A stretch of DNA of 64,000 nt. Origin: Nitrospira sp. Its GTDB lineage: Bacteria; Nitrospirota; Nitrospiria; Nitrospirales; Nitrospiraceae. Of this stretch, positions 23,517 to 34,857 are shown in pieces. The DNA lies in assembly GCA_015709715.1 (NCBI GenBank), contig CP054184.1, positions 1,535,001 through 1,599,000 on the forward strand, in the 5' to 3' direction. Each line of letters begins with the position of its first letter. The first letter of the stretch is position 1. The position numbers and the translations under genes are program-made. The notes under the pieces are model-generated. The model saw nothing but the letters and a program-made list of their open reading frames with translations, was not told where the DNA came from and ran no database searches.

Positions 23517-26500
23517 AGATCCGCCAACTTCACCGAAATCAACGTCGACACACCCGGTTCCTGCATCGTGACGCCGAACAATGAATCGGCCATGGCCATC
23601 GTCCGCTTATTGTGCGTAATGACCAGGAACTGCGCCGAAGTCGAGAGACTGCGCAGCACCGCCGTGAACCGTCCGATGTTCTCTTCGTCGAGCGGCGCGT
23701 CGATTTCGTCCAAAATGCAGAACGGCGTCGGACGAATCAGAAAGCTCGCGATCAAGAGCGCCATCGCCGTCAACGTCTTCTCCCCGCCGGACAACATGGT
23801 GATGCTCTTCAGCCGCTTGCCCGGCGGCTGCGCGACGATCTCCACGCCGGGCTCCCGCCCCCCGGCCTCCTCCGTCTCCCCTTCCGGCGGCTCTTCGATG
23901 AGCTGCAGCTCGGCGCGACCGCCCGGGAAGAATTGGGTGAAGACCTCGCGAAACTTCTCCTGCAGTTCATTGAAGGTCTCGACGAACATGTCCTTGGTCG
24001 TCCGGTTGATCCGCTGGATGATCTCCTTGAGCGAAGCGATGGAAGTCGAGAGGTCCTGCTCCTGGGTCGTCAAGAACTGATACCGCTCCTCCAGTTCGCG
24101 ATGTTCATCGATGGCGGCTAGGTTGATGGCACCCATGCGATCCAACCGCTCGCGGATCTTTTGGATCTGTTCCCGTAATTGCGGCGTCTCCAACAACGTC
24201 GGCGAGACTTGGGGCGCCTCGTCCTCTCCTGCCGCCTGACCGTCTCCCGCTGCGACAAGCAGCGAAGCAGGATCTAATTGATAGGTGCCGACCAAGGTGC
24301 TTTCGATCGTCGAGAGCTGGGTCTTGACCTCTGCCTTTCGGATCTCCGCCGCCATGCGCCGATCGTGCAGAGCGGACAGCCGCTGCCGAACCGCCGCCAA
24401 TGCCTCTTCCACCGCATGGAGCCCGGCCATTTCCTGAGCCTGTTGTTCCTGCGTAGCCACCAACTCCGCCTTGATTCCGTCGACCTCGGCCCCCAGCTCT
24501 CGGCACAGGGCCTCCTGCCGAGTCTGTTCCTCCCGGCTCTCTTCGATCGACTGGACCAACCCGGCCACCTGTTCCTCCAATTCCCGGCTTCGCTGATGCG
24601 CCGTTTCAAGCCGCTGCGTGAAGCGTGCGACATCGTTCGCACTGTGCGCCCGACGCCCGCGCATCCCCTCGAGCGCCAAGCGGACCTCAGTCAGCCGCTG
24701 CTGGACGGTCATGCTTTGGGTTTCGATCGTCTGCAGTCGTTCGCGCAAGCGGGCCAGCCCCACCTCTTGCCCGTTTTTTTCCGCCACCCATTGCGCGAGC
24801 TGAGCCTGACTGGAACGCAGTTCCTCCTCCAACTTCGCCTGCTCTGCCACCGTCTGTTGGAGTTCCTCGCCCAGGCGACCCACACGACGGTGCAACTCAC
24901 CGCACTGTCGTTCCACCCCGGCATCGTCCTTCTGGAGGGAGAGTTCCAGCATTTCCGCTTCGCGAATGGCCCGCGCAAGCCGTTGCTCGTCATCACGCAC
25001 CACGCCCAATTCGAGCGACGCGTCCTCACGGGCCGCCCTGGCTTGCTCGAGCGCCTCCACCGCCTGAGTTCGGCGCGCTTCCAACTCGAGCACTTCCCGT
25101 CGCCGCTGCAACAACCCCGCCCCGATCCCGCCCCCCCCGCCAGTCATGACACCGGCGGCGTCCAGAGTTTCGCCGGAGAGCGTGACGAAGGTCGGTCCAG
25201 GAACAGCCGCGCCCTGCTGCTCTTGCCAGAGCGAGAGGGCCACGGCCAAGGAGTCGACGATCACGATGCCGTCGAACAGATACCGGAGCGCCGTCTCCGA
25301 CTCGCCGGTCGCCCTGATTAAGTCCACCGCCCGTCCCACCACCCCGGGACGCCCCTCCAGCGCCGGCCACCATGTGGTCGAGGCTGCAGGGGAGGCCTCG
25401 GATGTCCAACGCAAGTGCTGAGGCAGGAACGAGCCCCGTCCCAAGTCTTTTCCCTTGAGAAACTCCACCGCGCGGAAGCCCTCGGCCGGCGTATCCACCA
25501 ACCACCCGTGCACACGGTCGCCGAGAATCGTCTCGACGGCACGATCGAGGCCGGGCGGAATCACCAGCCACTCAGCCAGCGCTTCATGCACGCCCTCGCA
25601 GGCCTTCAAGGCAGTGCCGTCCTCCTCTCCCTCCTTGCCGTACCCCATCTCCTCGCGCACCACCGCCTGCAGCGTCCCCAAGCGAGACTCGACACCGGCC
25701 ACCTCTTCGGAAAAACGGACGACGTCGCGATCGAGCCCGGCAATGCGGGTCCCGAGCGCGTCGATCCGCTCGGTCGCCGTCTGACGCTCGGCCATCAGCT
25801 CGCCGATCTGCCGGCCGGCCTCCTCGCGTTGCGCGCTCAGGAGTTGCCGCTGTTCATTCAAGCCGGCCACCTGCTGGGCCACAGCTTCCCGCTCCTGCGC
25901 CACCCGCTCGGCCCGAGCGGCGGCTTCCTGCCCCCGCACCGTCACCTGAGTGAGGCTTTGCTCGGTGTTGGCCGCCAACACGGCGAGATTCAACACATCA
26001 CGCCGGGCGCGTTCTTCTTCCGCCACGGCAGCGGCACGTTGGCCGGCCAGCGTCTTGGCTTCAGCGTCGGCCTGCTGGAACTGCCCCTCCTGCGCCGCAA
26101 TGTCGCCTTCCAACTGGAGCAGCAAGCCGCGAAGTTCCTCGATCTCGGCCTGTGCCTGCTCCTGCTCCCCCACGAGCCGATCCATCTCCTGCCCAGCCTG
26201 CGTCCGTTGCCGCTCGAACAGTTCCGTCCGATTCCGCTCCACCTCCGCCGCCGTCAGGGCCTGAGACTGCCGCTGCTCCGTAGCCGCCAACCGGTCACGC
26301 ACCCGCGCCATCACCTCCGCCGCTTCGGTCATACGTAGCCGAATGGCTTCCTGTTCGGTATCCAGGCGAGCCTGTTCGGTGATCTGTTCCGTTTCCTGAG
26401 CCTCCACCTCGCCCGCCTCGCGTTCGACGGCCTCCAAGTCCGCACGCATCGTCCGATAGTCGCGTGACAGCAACTCGATCTCGAGCCCGCGCACTTCCTG

Positions 26501-27184
26501 TTGGAGGGTCTGGTATGTTCGGGCCTGCCGCGCCTGCCGCTCCAGCGAGTTCAGCTGCTTTTTCACCTCGGCCACAATGTCCCGCACACGCAGCAGGTTC
26601 TGCTGTGTGGACTCCAACTTTCGAAGCGCCTCGCTTTTCTGCTTCTTGTACCGCACGATGCCGGCGGTTTCCTCGATCAGCTCGCGCCGATCTTGCGGAG
26701 ATGCCTGCAGGATCTGCTCGATCCGGCCCTGCTCGATCACCGTGTGCCCCTTCGACCCGGCTCTGGTCTCGATCAAAACATTCCGAATGTCCTTGAGTCG
26801 ACAGGGGGTCTTGTTGATGAGGTATTCACTGTCGCCGTTGCGGTAGAGCCGTCGCGTAATCATCAATTCCTGATACTCACCCAGCTGGCTGGGCAAGCCG
26901 GAGATCGAGTCCAACCGCAACTCTCCCAACCCCCCGATGATCAGGGAGACCTCCACTAGGCCCAGAGGCTTCCGAAGTTCAGTGCCGTTGAAGATCACGT
27001 CTTCCATCCGCTCACTGCGCAGTGTTTTCGTGCTCTGTTCGCCCAGCACCCAGAGAATGGAATCGACCACGTTGCTTTTGCCGCTGCCGTTCGGGCCGAC
27101 GATGGCCGTGATGCCTTTGGGAAATTGAATTTTCGCCTCTGCAAACGACTTGAAGCCGAGCATTTCCAATGACTTCAGATACAC
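23504..27184 (-). CDS. smc: Chromosome segregation SMC ATPase
   Basis: 1226 residues, GTG start with GGAGGT upstream. The N-terminal head has [20 protein letters not shown] (Walker A) and a Q loop, followed by a long coiled coil rich in Glu/Gln/Arg. A hinge lies around residues 510-660 ([32 protein letters not shown]). The returning coil leads to the C-terminal head with [15 protein letters not shown] and [13 protein letters not shown]. The length is the family norm. It loops DNA and compacts the chromosome with ScpA/ScpB, which are not in this window. Confidence 0.95.
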   Translation of the reverse strand: MYLKSLEMLGFKSFAEAKIQFPKGITAIVGPNGSGKSNVVDSILWVLGEQSTKTLRSERMEDVIFNGTELRKPLGLVEVSLIIGGLGELRLDSISGLPSQLGEYQELMITRRLYRNGDSEYLINKTPCRLKDIRNVLIETRAGSKGHTVIEQGRIEQILQASPQDRRELIEETAGIVRYKKQKSEALRKLESTQQNLLRVRDIVAEVKKQLNSLERQARQARTYQTLQQEVRGLEIELLSRDYRTMRADLEAVEREAGEVEAQETEQITEQARLDTEQEAIRLRMTEAAEVMARVRDRLAATEQRQSQALTAAEVERNRTELFERQRTQAGQEMDRLVGEQEQAQAEIEELRGLLLQLEGDIAAQEGQFQQADAEAKTLAGQRAAAVAEEERARRDVLNLAVLAANTEQSLTQVTVRGQEAAARAERVAQEREAVAQQVAGLNEQRQLLSAQREEAGRQIGELMAERQTATERIDALGTRIAGLDRDVVRFSEEVAGVESRLGTLQAVVREEMGYGKEGEEDGTALKACEGVHEALAEWLVIPPGLDRAVETILGDRVHGWLVDTPAEGFRAVEFLKGKDLGRGSFLPQHLRWTSEASPAASTTWWPALEGRPGVVGRAVDLIRATGESETALRYLFDGIVIVDSLAVALSLWQEQQGAAVPGPTFVTLSGETLDAAGVMTGGGGGIGAGLLQRRREVLELEARRTQAVEALEQARAAREDASLELGVVRDDEQRLARAIREAEMLELSLQKDDAGVERQCGELHRRVGRLGEELQQTVAEQAKLEEELRSSQAQLAQWVAEKNGQEVGLARLRERLQTIETQSMTVQQRLTEVRLALEGMRGRRAHSANDVARFTQRLETAHQRSRELEEQVAGLVQSIEESREEQTRQEALCRELGAEVDGIKAELVATQEQQAQEMAGLHAVEEALAAVRQRLSALHDRRMAAEIRKAEVKTQLSTIESTLVGTYQLDPASLLVAAGDGQAAGEDEAPQVSPTLLETPQLREQIQKIRERLDRMGAINLAAIDEHRELEERYQFLTTQEQDLSTSIASLKEIIQRINRTTKDMFVETFNELQEKFREVFTQFFPGGRAELQLIEEPPEGETEEAGGREPGVEIVAQPPGKRLKSITMLSGGEKTLTAMALLIASFLIRPTPFCILDEIDAPLDEENIGRFTAVLRSLSTSAQFLVITHNKRTMAMADSLFGVTMQEPGVSTLISVKLADLQPV

Positions 27185-27370
27185 CGGCGACCTCCAGACA
27201 AGGGGGTGAGAGGGGCGTCATCGCCCGCGCGAAATCGCAGACCTTCTATCACAGCGATTCCGGCAAATCAAAACCAAAATACCCGATGTAGTAGGACAAC
27301 TGGAAGCATCCCCCAAGATATGGAGGATTTTGACAGGATCTACGTAGGTGCAACGGACGGAGCAGCCGCG

Positions 27371-28333
27371 TCAGTTCGCTGGCGCAGCGACGCGTGAAGC
27401 TGATTCGATAGTCACCAACTCCTTCGGCAGCAGGAATTCGACGTCTTCTTCAATCACGGTCAGCTCTTCGACCTCTTTCGACGACCCCAACGTCTTCAGG
27501 TAGGCCACCACCTCGGTTACCAAGACTTCCGGCGCCGACGCCCCAGCGGAAATGCCGACGGCCTTGGCATCTTTCAACCACGCCGGGTCAATGTCCGACG
27601 CGGCATCGATGAGGTAGGAGGGAATTCCGCAATGTTCGCCGAGTTCCCGAAGGCGGTTCGAGTTGGAGCTGTTGGGCGACCCGATCACGAGAATGACATC
27701 GACCAGCTTGGAGAGGGCCTTGACGGCATTTTGCCGATTCTGGGTGGCGTAACAAATATCTTCCTGGTGCGGCCCCTTGATGTTCGGAAACCGTTGATGC
27801 AGCGCCTCGACGATGTCACGGCACTCATCGACGCTGAGCGTCGTCTGCGTGACATAGGAGAGGTTTTGCGTATCCTCGACATGCAGCTTTTCGACGTCTT
27901 CGACCGACGAGACCAAATGGAACTTGTCGGGAATCTGCCCCAAGGTGCCGATCACCTCCGGATGTCCCGCATGGCCGATGAGGATCAGTTCATACCCCTG
28001 GGTGTAGTCGCGATTGACCTCGTTGTGCACCTTGATGACGAGAGGGCAGGTCGCGTCGATGACGTGGAGCCGGCGGCTCTGCGCTTCCTGCCAGACGGAC
28101 TTCGCCACGCCGTGCGCGCTGAAAATCACGACCGATCCCTCTGGCACCTCATTCAACTCCTCCACGAACACCGCGCCCTTTTGCCGGAGCGAATTGACGA
28201 CGTGGCGGCTATGGACGATTTCATGGCGCACGTAGATGGGAGCGCCGTACTTTTTCAACGAGAGGTCGACGATATCGATCGCGCGGTCAACGCCTGCGCA
28301 AAATCCGCGTGGATTCGCTAAATAGATCTTCAT
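27371..28333 (-). CDS. ispH: 4-hydroxy-3-methylbut-2-enyl diphosphate reductase
   Basis: 320 residues from the ATG at 28333; an ATG 21 nt upstream is also possible. It is the last MEP-pathway enzyme, reducing HMBPP to IPP and DMAPP with a [4Fe-4S] cluster. The three conserved Cys regions are seen as [18 protein letters not shown] and, in the third, [13 protein letters not shown] plus the later [11 protein letters not shown]. The middle [14 protein letters not shown] carries the conserved His. The third Cys position needs alignment. Divergent from phoB across about 170 bp. Confidence 0.93.
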   Translation of the reverse strand: MKIYLANPRGFCAGVDRAIDIVDLSLKKYGAPIYVRHEIVHSRHVVNSLRQKGAVFVEELNEVPEGSVVIFSAHGVAKSVWQEAQSRRLHVIDATCPLVIKVHNEVNRDYTQGYELILIGHAGHPEVIGTLGQIPDKFHLVSSVEDVEKLHVEDTQNLSYVTQTTLSVDECRDIVEALHQRFPNIKGPHQEDICYATQNRQNAVKALSKLVDVILVIGSPNSSNSNRLRELGEHCGIPSYLIDAASDIDPAWLKDAKAVGISAGASAPEVLVTEVVAYLKTLGSSKEVEELTVIEEDVEFLLPKELVTIESASRVAAPAN

Positions 28334-28505
28334 GGTTGGTCCGTTTCCCTTCATCGCCCTTCAACCGCAACCATTGCCACGGACAGGGGCATCCACCTTT
28401 CCGTCGCTCACCTTACGTCAGACCCGCCCGCTCCGTCAACACTTCGGTCCCCACCTGTCTCGCCCATCGCTTGAGACGACAGGCCTATTATGGGAGAATC
28501 CCGCC

Positions 28506-29216
28506 ATGTCGACAGGCAACCACAAGAAAATACTGATCGTGGAAGACGAGAAGGACATTCTCCAACTCGTGAAACTCTACCTCGAAAAAGAAGGTTATCG
28601 GACGGTCTCGGCGATGACGGGAACCGAAGGCCTCCGCCAAGTCAAGGCCGAGCACCCCGACCTCATCATCCTTGATCTCATGCTGCCCGAAATGGACGGG
28701 CTGGAGGTCTGCAAGCGCATCCGCCTGAATCAGGACACCGCTCTCCTGCCCATTCTCATGCTGACCGCCAAGGCCGAAGAGTCCGACACGGTGATCGGTT
28801 TGGAACTCGGCGCAGACGATTACGTCACGAAACCCTTCAGCCCCAAAGCGCTGGTAGCCCGGGTGAAGGCGTTGCTCCGCAGGCTCGAATGGAACGCAGC
28901 CCATCCCCACACGCACTATCAATACGGCCCCCTGACCGTCGACCTCTCGCGCCATGAAGTTCGCCTGAACGGGCAAGAAGTCACCCTCACGGCCAAGGAG
29001 TTCGGGCTGTTGGAGCATCTGCTGCGCAATCTCGGGCGCGTGCTCACGCGCGACGTGCTGCTCAACGCGGTGTGGGGGTATGACTATTACGGCACCACCC
29101 GCACGGTCGATGTTCACGTGCGTCGGCTGAAGCAGAAGATCCCGCTTCTGAACGACGCCATCGTGTCGATCAAGTCTCTCGGATACAAGCTTCGCGAATC
29201 CGACATGCCTGCATGA
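28506..29216 (+). CDS. phoB: PhoB-type response regulator
   Basis: 236 residues from the ATG at 28506 (GGGAGA upstream). The receiver starts KILIVEDEKDI, with Asp in IILDLMLPEMDG and Lys in DYVTKPFSPKALVARVK. The C-terminal winged helix ends TVDVHVRRLKQKI and SIKSLGYKLRE. It overlaps the kinase start by ATGA. Adjacent phosphate permease genes on the other strand support a phosphate-regulon role, though a paralogous OmpR-family function cannot be excluded. Confidence 0.85.
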   Translation: MSTGNHKKILIVEDEKDILQLVKLYLEKEGYRTVSAMTGTEGLRQVKAEHPDLIILDLMLPEMDGLEVCKRIRLNQDTALLPILMLTAKAEESDTVIGLELGADDYVTKPFSPKALVARVKALLRRLEWNAAHPHTHYQYGPLTVDLSRHEVRLNGQEVTLTAKEFGLLEHLLRNLGRVLTRDVLLNAVWGYDYYGTTRTVDVHVRRLKQKIPLLNDAIVSIKSLGYKLRESDMPA

Positions 29217-31102
29217 ACCTCGGCATCCGCTGGAAAGTCACTCTCGGCACCCTGGCCGCCGTCCTTGCCGGCTTGCTCCTTGCCGGTTGGCTGGTCGTTC
29301 GTTCGATCGAACAGACGGAGATGAGTCGGATCGCGGACATGCTTGAGGTCCGCGGCGCGCTCGCCGCTATGTCCCTCCGACCGCTGTTCACCTTCCCTGG
29401 CCAGGCTGTCCCCTCGTCCCTGCTCCACAACACCGTGATGGAACTGAGCCGACAGGCGAGGGTCCGGATCACCATCATTCGGCAGGACGGCACCGTTTTG
29501 GCCGATAGTGCGGTCTCTCCTGAGGGTCTCGCGGACATCGATAACCATCTGTCTCGTCCGGAAGTGTCGATGGCGTTGGCAGCCGGCCTCGGGACGGACA
29601 TTCGAGCCAGCCAGACGACGGGCGAACGGACTTATTATGTGGCGCTGCTACTGGTGCCGCCGGCCGCCAAACAGGCCGGCACGCCGGTTGTCCGACTCGG
29701 ATTGCCGCTCACCTCGATAGATGAACGGGTCCGGTACGTTCAAGGCAACTTGGCCGCCGCATTCGGGGCGGCCTTTCTCGTCGCCATGGCGCTGAGCCTG
29801 TGGGTCTCGCGCAACCTGACGAAACCACTGTCGGATATGGCCGCCGCCGCCCGCCGGCTGGCCGGCGGCACGCTCGGCGGCAGGCTGGCCGTCTCATCGA
29901 CGGACGAGGTCGGCCTCCTGGCGGAGACCCTCAATCAGATGACCGAACAGCTGGAGTTGAAGATCAAGGAAGTGTCCGACGATCGTGCGCAACTCCTGGC
30001 GATGTTGATCGCCATGGTGGAAGGCGTAATGGTCTTGGACTATCGCGGGACGGTCGTACAGGTCAATCCGGCACTCGAACGAATGTTCTCCCTGGGGCTG
30101 ACGGAATCACGCGGGCGCCACTATGCCGACCTCATCCGACACGAAGGCCTGAATGCCCTCGTGTCGTCCGTGCTTCAGACCCGCACGGGCCAAGGCGGTG
30201 AAATCACCCTGTCGCCGAGCGGCCGCTGTCTGCGCGTGGAGGCCTCGATCGCCGGCGGGAGTCAGGAACACGAGGCCTGCGCAGTCTTCGTCTTCCACGA
30301 CATCACGGAGCTGCGGCGGCTGGAAAAGATCCGCAAGGACTTCGTGGCCAACGTGTCGCACGAACTCCGCACCCCGCTGACTTCGATCAAGGGTTACGTG
30401 GAGGCGCTGTTGGACGGCGGGAAAGACGACCCGGAGACGGCCACGGGCTTTCTGGAAATCATCATGCGGCAGAGCAATCGGCTCAACCTCATTCTGGACG
30501 ACCTCCTCCAGCTCTCCCAGATCGAATCCGGTCAGGTGTTGTTCCGGCACGAACCGGTGGAACTGCGCGCACTGTTGGAACGGACCCTGGCCGTGATTAA
30601 ACCCCTAGCCGACAAAAAGCGGCACAGGCTCGAGCTATCGCTGCCCAAGGACCCGGTCCTCGTCCTGGGCGATGAGGAGCGGCTGGTACAGGTGTTCATC
30701 AACCTGCTGGAAAATGCGGTCAAGTACACGCCCGACGACGGCCGCATTGCCATCACGCTCCATTCGGCGCCTCAAGGCACCGTCACAGCGGAGCACTCGA
30801 TGGTCGAGGTCGTGGTAGCGGACTCAGGGATCGGCATTCCGGAGGGAGACCGCCCTCGCGTGTTCGAACGGTTCTACCGTGTGGACAAGGCCCGTTCGCG
30901 TGAGCTGGGGGGCACCGGCCTGGGGCTTGCCATCGTGAAACACATTGTAGAGGCGCATCACGGACAGGTGTGGGTGGAGGGAAACGATCCCAGAGGCAGC
31001 CGATTCGTCGTGCGGCTTCCGTTGTCGCGCGAATTGTTTACGCCGCCTTCGACAAGATCAGGTAGCACACCACCGCGAGCAGGGCAGCACCCGGCAGCGT
31101 GA
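29213..31102 (+). CDS. phoR: PhoR-type sensor histidine kinase
   Basis: 629 residues. TM1 is at about 11-30 and the extracytoplasmic region at about 31-175. TM2 is at about 181-199, then HAMP (about 200-250) and a PAS domain (about 255-370). HisKA shows NVSHELRTPLTSIKG (His383), and the HATPase shows NLLENAVKYTP, DSGIGIPEG and GTGLGLAIVKH. The long periplasmic loop differs from the short one of E. coli PhoR and resembles Gram-positive PhoR types. The C-terminal 20 residues are low-complexity and encoded opposite the end of pit (65-bp overlap). Confidence 0.85.
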   Translation: MNLGIRWKVTLGTLAAVLAGLLLAGWLVVRSIEQTEMSRIADMLEVRGALAAMSLRPLFTFPGQAVPSSLLHNTVMELSRQARVRITIIRQDGTVLADSAVSPEGLADIDNHLSRPEVSMALAAGLGTDIRASQTTGERTYYVALLLVPPAAKQAGTPVVRLGLPLTSIDERVRYVQGNLAAAFGAAFLVAMALSLWVSRNLTKPLSDMAAAARRLAGGTLGGRLAVSSTDEVGLLAETLNQMTEQLELKIKEVSDDRAQLLAMLIAMVEGVMVLDYRGTVVQVNPALERMFSLGLTESRGRHYADLIRHEGLNALVSSVLQTRTGQGGEITLSPSGRCLRVEASIAGGSQEHEACAVFVFHDITELRRLEKIRKDFVANVSHELRTPLTSIKGYVEALLDGGKDDPETATGFLEIIMRQSNRLNLILDDLLQLSQIESGQVLFRHEPVELRALLERTLAVIKPLADKKRHRLELSLPKDPVLVLGDEERLVQVFINLLENAVKYTPDDGRIAITLHSAPQGTVTAEHSMVEVVVADSGIGIPEGDRPRVFERFYRVDKARSRELGGTGLGLAIVKHIVEAHHGQVWVEGNDPRGSRFVVRLPLSRELFTPPSTRSGSTPPRAGQHPAA

Positions 31103-32030
31103 ACAGCCAGGCGGAGAGAATCCGCCGCGTCACGCCCCAACGGACCGCCGACAGTCGTTTGACCGCCCCGACGCCCATCACCGTAGAGGTAATGGTGTGC
31201 GTGGTACTGACCGGAAGGCCGAAATGCGCGGTCGCCAGCAACACGATCGCCGCGCCGGTCTCGGCGGCAAACCCATGGACCGGCTCCAGCTTCACGATGC
31301 GCATGCCCAAGGTTCGCACGATGCGCCAGCCCCCGACCGCCGTCCCAAGCCCCATCGCCACGGCGCAGGATCCGATCACCCAGGTGGGGACCTCCGCCGT
31401 CTGCAACACGCCGGACGACACCAACGCCAAGGTGATGATGCCCATGGCTTTCTGCGCGTCATTGGCGCCATGGCTGAAGGCCATGAAGCTGGCGGAGATC
31501 AACTGCATCCGTGAAAACAATCGCAGGGCGATCGCCCGCGGCACGCGAAAAAAAATCCAGCTCAGGATGACCATCAGGACGAGGCCGATCGCGAAGCCGA
31601 AGAACGGAGACAACACCATGGCTTCCAGCACGGCCCGCAGTCCGGAAAACTTCACGGCCGCCGTCCCGCCGTGCGCCAAGGCCGCACCGACCAAACCGCC
31701 GATCAGGGCATGCGAAGAGCTGGTGGGAAGCCCCAGCATCAACGTCATGAAATTCCATACGATCGCACCGGCCAACGCCGAGGCCACCACCACCTGAGTG
31801 ACCGACTGGGGATCGACGATACCCGTGCCGACCATTTTGGCCACCGCCGTCGACATGAACGCTCCGGCGACGTTGAGTACTCCCGCCACGAGTACGGCCG
31901 TCGTCGGACTCACCACGCGGGTGGAAACCACCGTCGCAATGGCATTGGCGCTGTCATGCCAGCCGTTCGAAAAGTCGAAGAGTAGGGCCAGTACGACGAC
32001 GATCAACAACAGCCCGCTCAATTCAGCCAT
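31038..32030 (-). CDS. pit: Low-affinity inorganic phosphate transporter
   Basis: A 330-residue polytopic protein. Both inverted Pit signatures are present: FDFSNGWHDSANAIAT near the N-terminus and FSHGANDAQKAMG in the second half. The length fits the compact bacterial Pit form rather than the 500-residue E. coli one. The partner DUF47 gene lies 62 nt upstream. Convergent with phoR, with 65 bp of antisense overlap at the 3' ends. Confidence 0.93.
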   Translation of the reverse strand: MAELSGLLLIVVVLALLFDFSNGWHDSANAIATVVSTRVVSPTTAVLVAGVLNVAGAFMSTAVAKMVGTGIVDPQSVTQVVVASALAGAIVWNFMTLMLGLPTSSSHALIGGLVGAALAHGGTAAVKFSGLRAVLEAMVLSPFFGFAIGLVLMVILSWIFFRVPRAIALRLFSRMQLISASFMAFSHGANDAQKAMGIITLALVSSGVLQTAEVPTWVIGSCAVAMGLGTAVGGWRIVRTLGMRIVKLEPVHGFAAETGAAIVLLATAHFGLPVSTTHTITSTVMGVGAVKRLSAVRWGVTRRILSAWLFTLPGAALLAVVCYLILSKAA

Positions 32031-32092
32031 GGATGCCGATTCCTACCGTTGAGATGATTCGAAAGTGCGGTCGTTCGACCGGCCGGAGGCGC

Positions 32093-32710
32093 TCAGGTAT
32101 GTTTGAGGGCGATCCGCTCCAGAATGTTGGCCACGTCTTCGCAGCGATCGGTCCCCGCTTCGAAATTCTCGTAGATCTCTTTCCACTTGATCACCGCGAT
32201 GGGATCGGTTTCCTTTTCAAACAGGGCGGAAATGGCATCACGCGAAATTCGATCGGCTTCATTTTCAAGGCTGTTCACCCGCACGCTGCATTCCGTGACG
32301 GTGGGGTGCGATTTCCCCAGCAGATCGACCGTCGCCCCCACTTCCACTGCCGCTTGATACAACACATTGGCTAGCTTGATCGCCGCTTCGGTCGGCGCCG
32401 TCACCTTGTAGAGCACGAATCGGTCGGCAATGGCTTCGACGACGTCCAAGATGTCATCGAGCGCGCTGGCTAGGTCGTGGATGTCTTCACGATCGATGGG
32501 CGTAATGAAGGTTTGATTCAATTTCCGCGCAATCTCATGGGTGATGCCGTCACCGATGTGTTCGACTTCTTTGATGCGCTCGGCCTTCTCAACCGGATTG
32601 CGGAAATCCTCCGTCATATCCTTCAGCAAACGACTGCCCTCGATCATATTGTGCGCCGCGTTCTTGAAGAGATCGAAAAAGGCTTCTTCACGAGGAATGA
32701 GACCGAACAT
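32093..32710 (-). CDS. DUF47 / PhoU-like Pit accessory protein
   Basis: 205 residues, ATG preceded by AAAGGA. A helical bundle protein with FFDLFKNAAHNMIEGS, EHIGDGITHEIARKLN, TPIDREDIHDLASALDDILD and NEADRISRDAI, all DUF47 hallmarks; metal-binding E/D-rich helices resemble PhoU. These genes are nearly always paired with pit and are thought to modulate transport. Co-directional with pit, and preceded by the KAS III gene only 24 nt away. Confidence 0.9.
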   Translation of the reverse strand: MFGLIPREEAFFDLFKNAAHNMIEGSRLLKDMTEDFRNPVEKAERIKEVEHIGDGITHEIARKLNQTFITPIDREDIHDLASALDDILDVVEAIADRFVLYKVTAPTEAAIKLANVLYQAAVEVGATVDLLGKSHPTVTECSVRVNSLENEADRISRDAISALFEKETDPIAVIKWKEIYENFEAGTDRCEDVANILERIALKHT

Positions 32711-32734
32711 AACGTCCTTTCTACTCGAACACGG

Positions 32735-33727
32735 TCACCATCGAACCACACCGGTCGCCCACGTAAGTCCCCCGCCGAACGCCCCCATGAGGAGGACATC
32801 CCCGGCACCGAGGCGCCCTGCGCGCACGGCATCGTCCAAGGCGATGGGTAACGAAGCCGACGAGGTATTGCCGTAGCGATCGATGACCGAATGGACCGCC
32901 GACGCCGACAACGCGAGCCGCCGTTGAAGATGCTCCAAGATCCTGGCGTTGGCCTGGTGGGCCACGACGAGTTTCAGGTCTGCGACTGTCAGCCCGAATT
33001 CCTTCAATAACTCCGTGATGGCGTGCGTCAGACGACGCACCGCCGAACGGAACACCGCACTCCCTTTCATGCGCAACTGATGATCGCCGGCCTGAAGCCG
33101 ATCGGTTGACAGGGGCATACGCGAGCCTCCGGCCTGGATCTTGATGAGGTCGTGGCCCGCACCGTCCGCGTAGAGACGCAGCCCCAGGATTCCGGAAGCG
33201 TCCGGCCGGGAGTCGTCGTTTCGCCGGAGGACGACCGCCCCGGCCCCATCGCCAAACAGGATGGCGGTTTCTTTGTCCCTGAGGTCAAGCGACCGCGACT
33301 TCACTTCCGAGGCGACAACCAGGCAGGAGGCAACTTGTCCGGCTCGAATCATGGCATCAGCCATAGACAACCCATAGAGAAACCCAGAGCAGGAGGCCGA
33401 TAGGTCGAAGGCGAGCACTCCCTTGGCAGCCAGCGCTCGCTGAACATGACAGGCCGTGGAGGGAAACACGCTGTCCGGGGAGGTGGTTGAAACGAGGATG
33501 GCCTCCAGAGAACTCGGCGCGATGCCGGCAGCTTCACAGGCTTTGAGGGCTGCCGCCACGGCCAAATCGGACGATGCCTCGGCCGGCGCCGCCCAATGCC
33601 TGGTCCGGATCCCGGTCAGAGCCTCGATCTTGGCCTGGCCGAGCCCGAGCGGAGCCCCCACCTCTTCATTCTCGACGATCCGAACTGGCACACAAGAACC
33701 AGTCCCGACGATGCGACTACGCGTCAC
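32735..33727 (-). CDS. fabH: 3-oxoacyl-ACP synthase III family protein
   Basis: 330 residues from a GTG at 33727. Thiolase fold with catalytic Cys113 (DLSASCSGF), His in VVAHQANARI and Asn in DRYGNTSSAS, the KAS III triad. FabH starts fatty acid synthesis from acetyl-CoA and malonyl-ACP; close relatives make ketones or secondary metabolites. No other fab genes are nearby, so a housekeeping FabH or a specialised paralogue are both open. Confidence 0.82.
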   Translation of the reverse strand: MTRSRIVGTGSCVPVRIVENEEVGAPLGLGQAKIEALTGIRTRHWAAPAEASSDLAVAAALKACEAAGIAPSSLEAILVSTTSPDSVFPSTACHVQRALAAKGVLAFDLSASCSGFLYGLSMADAMIRAGQVASCLVVASEVKSRSLDLRDKETAILFGDGAGAVVLRRNDDSRPDASGILGLRLYADGAGHDLIKIQAGGSRMPLSTDRLQAGDHQLRMKGSAVFRSAVRRLTHAITELLKEFGLTVADLKLVVAHQANARILEHLQRRLALSASAVHSVIDRYGNTSSASLPIALDDAVRAGRLGAGDVLLMGAFGGGLTWATGVVRW

Positions 33728-33926
33728 GGACTTCCCACCGATCTCCTAAGGTTTCACGGCCCTTGCTGTCGATCACTGTATCCTCGCGCGGTGCGGCGAG
33801 ATTATAGGTCCCACGCCCGGGAGGGTCAACCGTTTCGTCAATGAATCCGTTGCTTTTCCCCTATCGATCTGCTAGAAAAATTGTGGATTTACGTTTCATC
33901 CACCCATCTGCACGAGGAGTCGCTGA

Positions 33927-34832
33927 ATGCCGCTGCATTCAAGGGGGTTGTATGTGTCGGTTGGAATTCTGTTGGCTGTCGTCTCTCTAACCGGAGGTTG
34001 CGCCAGCAAATCGGCAACAACCGCCCAAGGGAAGCCAGTCAGCGGCACGGATGAACAGATCTTCCTCGGCGATACCATCGAAAAGAACTACGATCCGAAT
34101 GTCATCATGAAGCGGGGCGAGGCTTTTTTTGAGAAGGAAGAGTTCGCCGAGGCGATCGTCGAGTACCAGCATTTCCTCGAACTGCACCGATCCCATCAGC
34201 TGGCTGTATATGCCCAATTTCGGCTGGGAGAAAGCCACCTCCGAATGGCCAAGTCCATTGACCGTGATCCTGAACCGATTCAAAAGGCCATTGCAGCATT
34301 CGAGAAATTGCGCAAGGAGTTTCCAGGCAGCAAATACGAAGGGCAAGTCCTCCAGCGCTTGGAAGATTGCCATGATTGGCTAGCTCAAACCCACCTGTTC
34401 GTCGGACACTTCTACTTCCGGCGCGCCTCGTACCTGGCCGCCGCACACCGATTCGATCAAATCATGAAGGACTATCCGGACAAGAAGGTAGCCCCCGAGG
34501 CCCTCTACCAACTCGCCTTGACCTATCGCGAGTTGGGGGCAGATGACTGGGCGGCAGAAAAACTTCGCCTCTTGGCGGAAAAATACCCGAATAGCGACTT
34601 CGTCGGCGATGGCCGCCGATTGTTGGCTAAATTGGAGAAGAAGCCGGCGACGACCCCGCCCACGTCCGTAGCAGCCGCCACTGAGCCGGCTCCTCAGCTT
34701 GCTCCGGGACTGTTGGCCTCTGCCTCCGGCATCAAGGCTGCCTCGGCTCCGAACCTCTCGACGTTACGGAGCACTCCAAATCTTTCACTGCGCCAGTCCT
34801 TCGTTTCTTGCCGCCTAGGCGCCTGGTGCTGA
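33927..34832 (+). CDS. BamD-like TPR lipoprotein
   Basis: 301 residues, ATG preceded by GAGGAG. Lipoprotein signal with lipobox LTGGC (Cys25). TPR-like helical repeats follow (MKRGEAFFEKEEFAEAIVEYQHFLELH, FRRASYLAAAHRFDQIMKDYP, ALTYRELGADDWAAEKLRLLAEKYP), matching the YfiO/BamD layout of five repeats. BamD is the essential partner of BamA in outer membrane protein assembly. The C-terminal 70 residues are Pro/Ala/Ser-rich and not part of the fold. Monocistronic, convergent with the reductase gene. Confidence 0.75.
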   Translation: MPLHSRGLYVSVGILLAVVSLTGGCASKSATTAQGKPVSGTDEQIFLGDTIEKNYDPNVIMKRGEAFFEKEEFAEAIVEYQHFLELHRSHQLAVYAQFRLGESHLRMAKSIDRDPEPIQKAIAAFEKLRKEFPGSKYEGQVLQRLEDCHDWLAQTHLFVGHFYFRRASYLAAAHRFDQIMKDYPDKKVAPEALYQLALTYRELGADDWAAEKLRLLAEKYPNSDFVGDGRRLLAKLEKKPATTPPTSVAAATEPAPQLAPGLLASASGIKAASAPNLSTLRSTPNLSLRQSFVSCRLGAWC

Positions 34833-34857
34833 CCTGCCCTTCTCCTACTCACCGACC

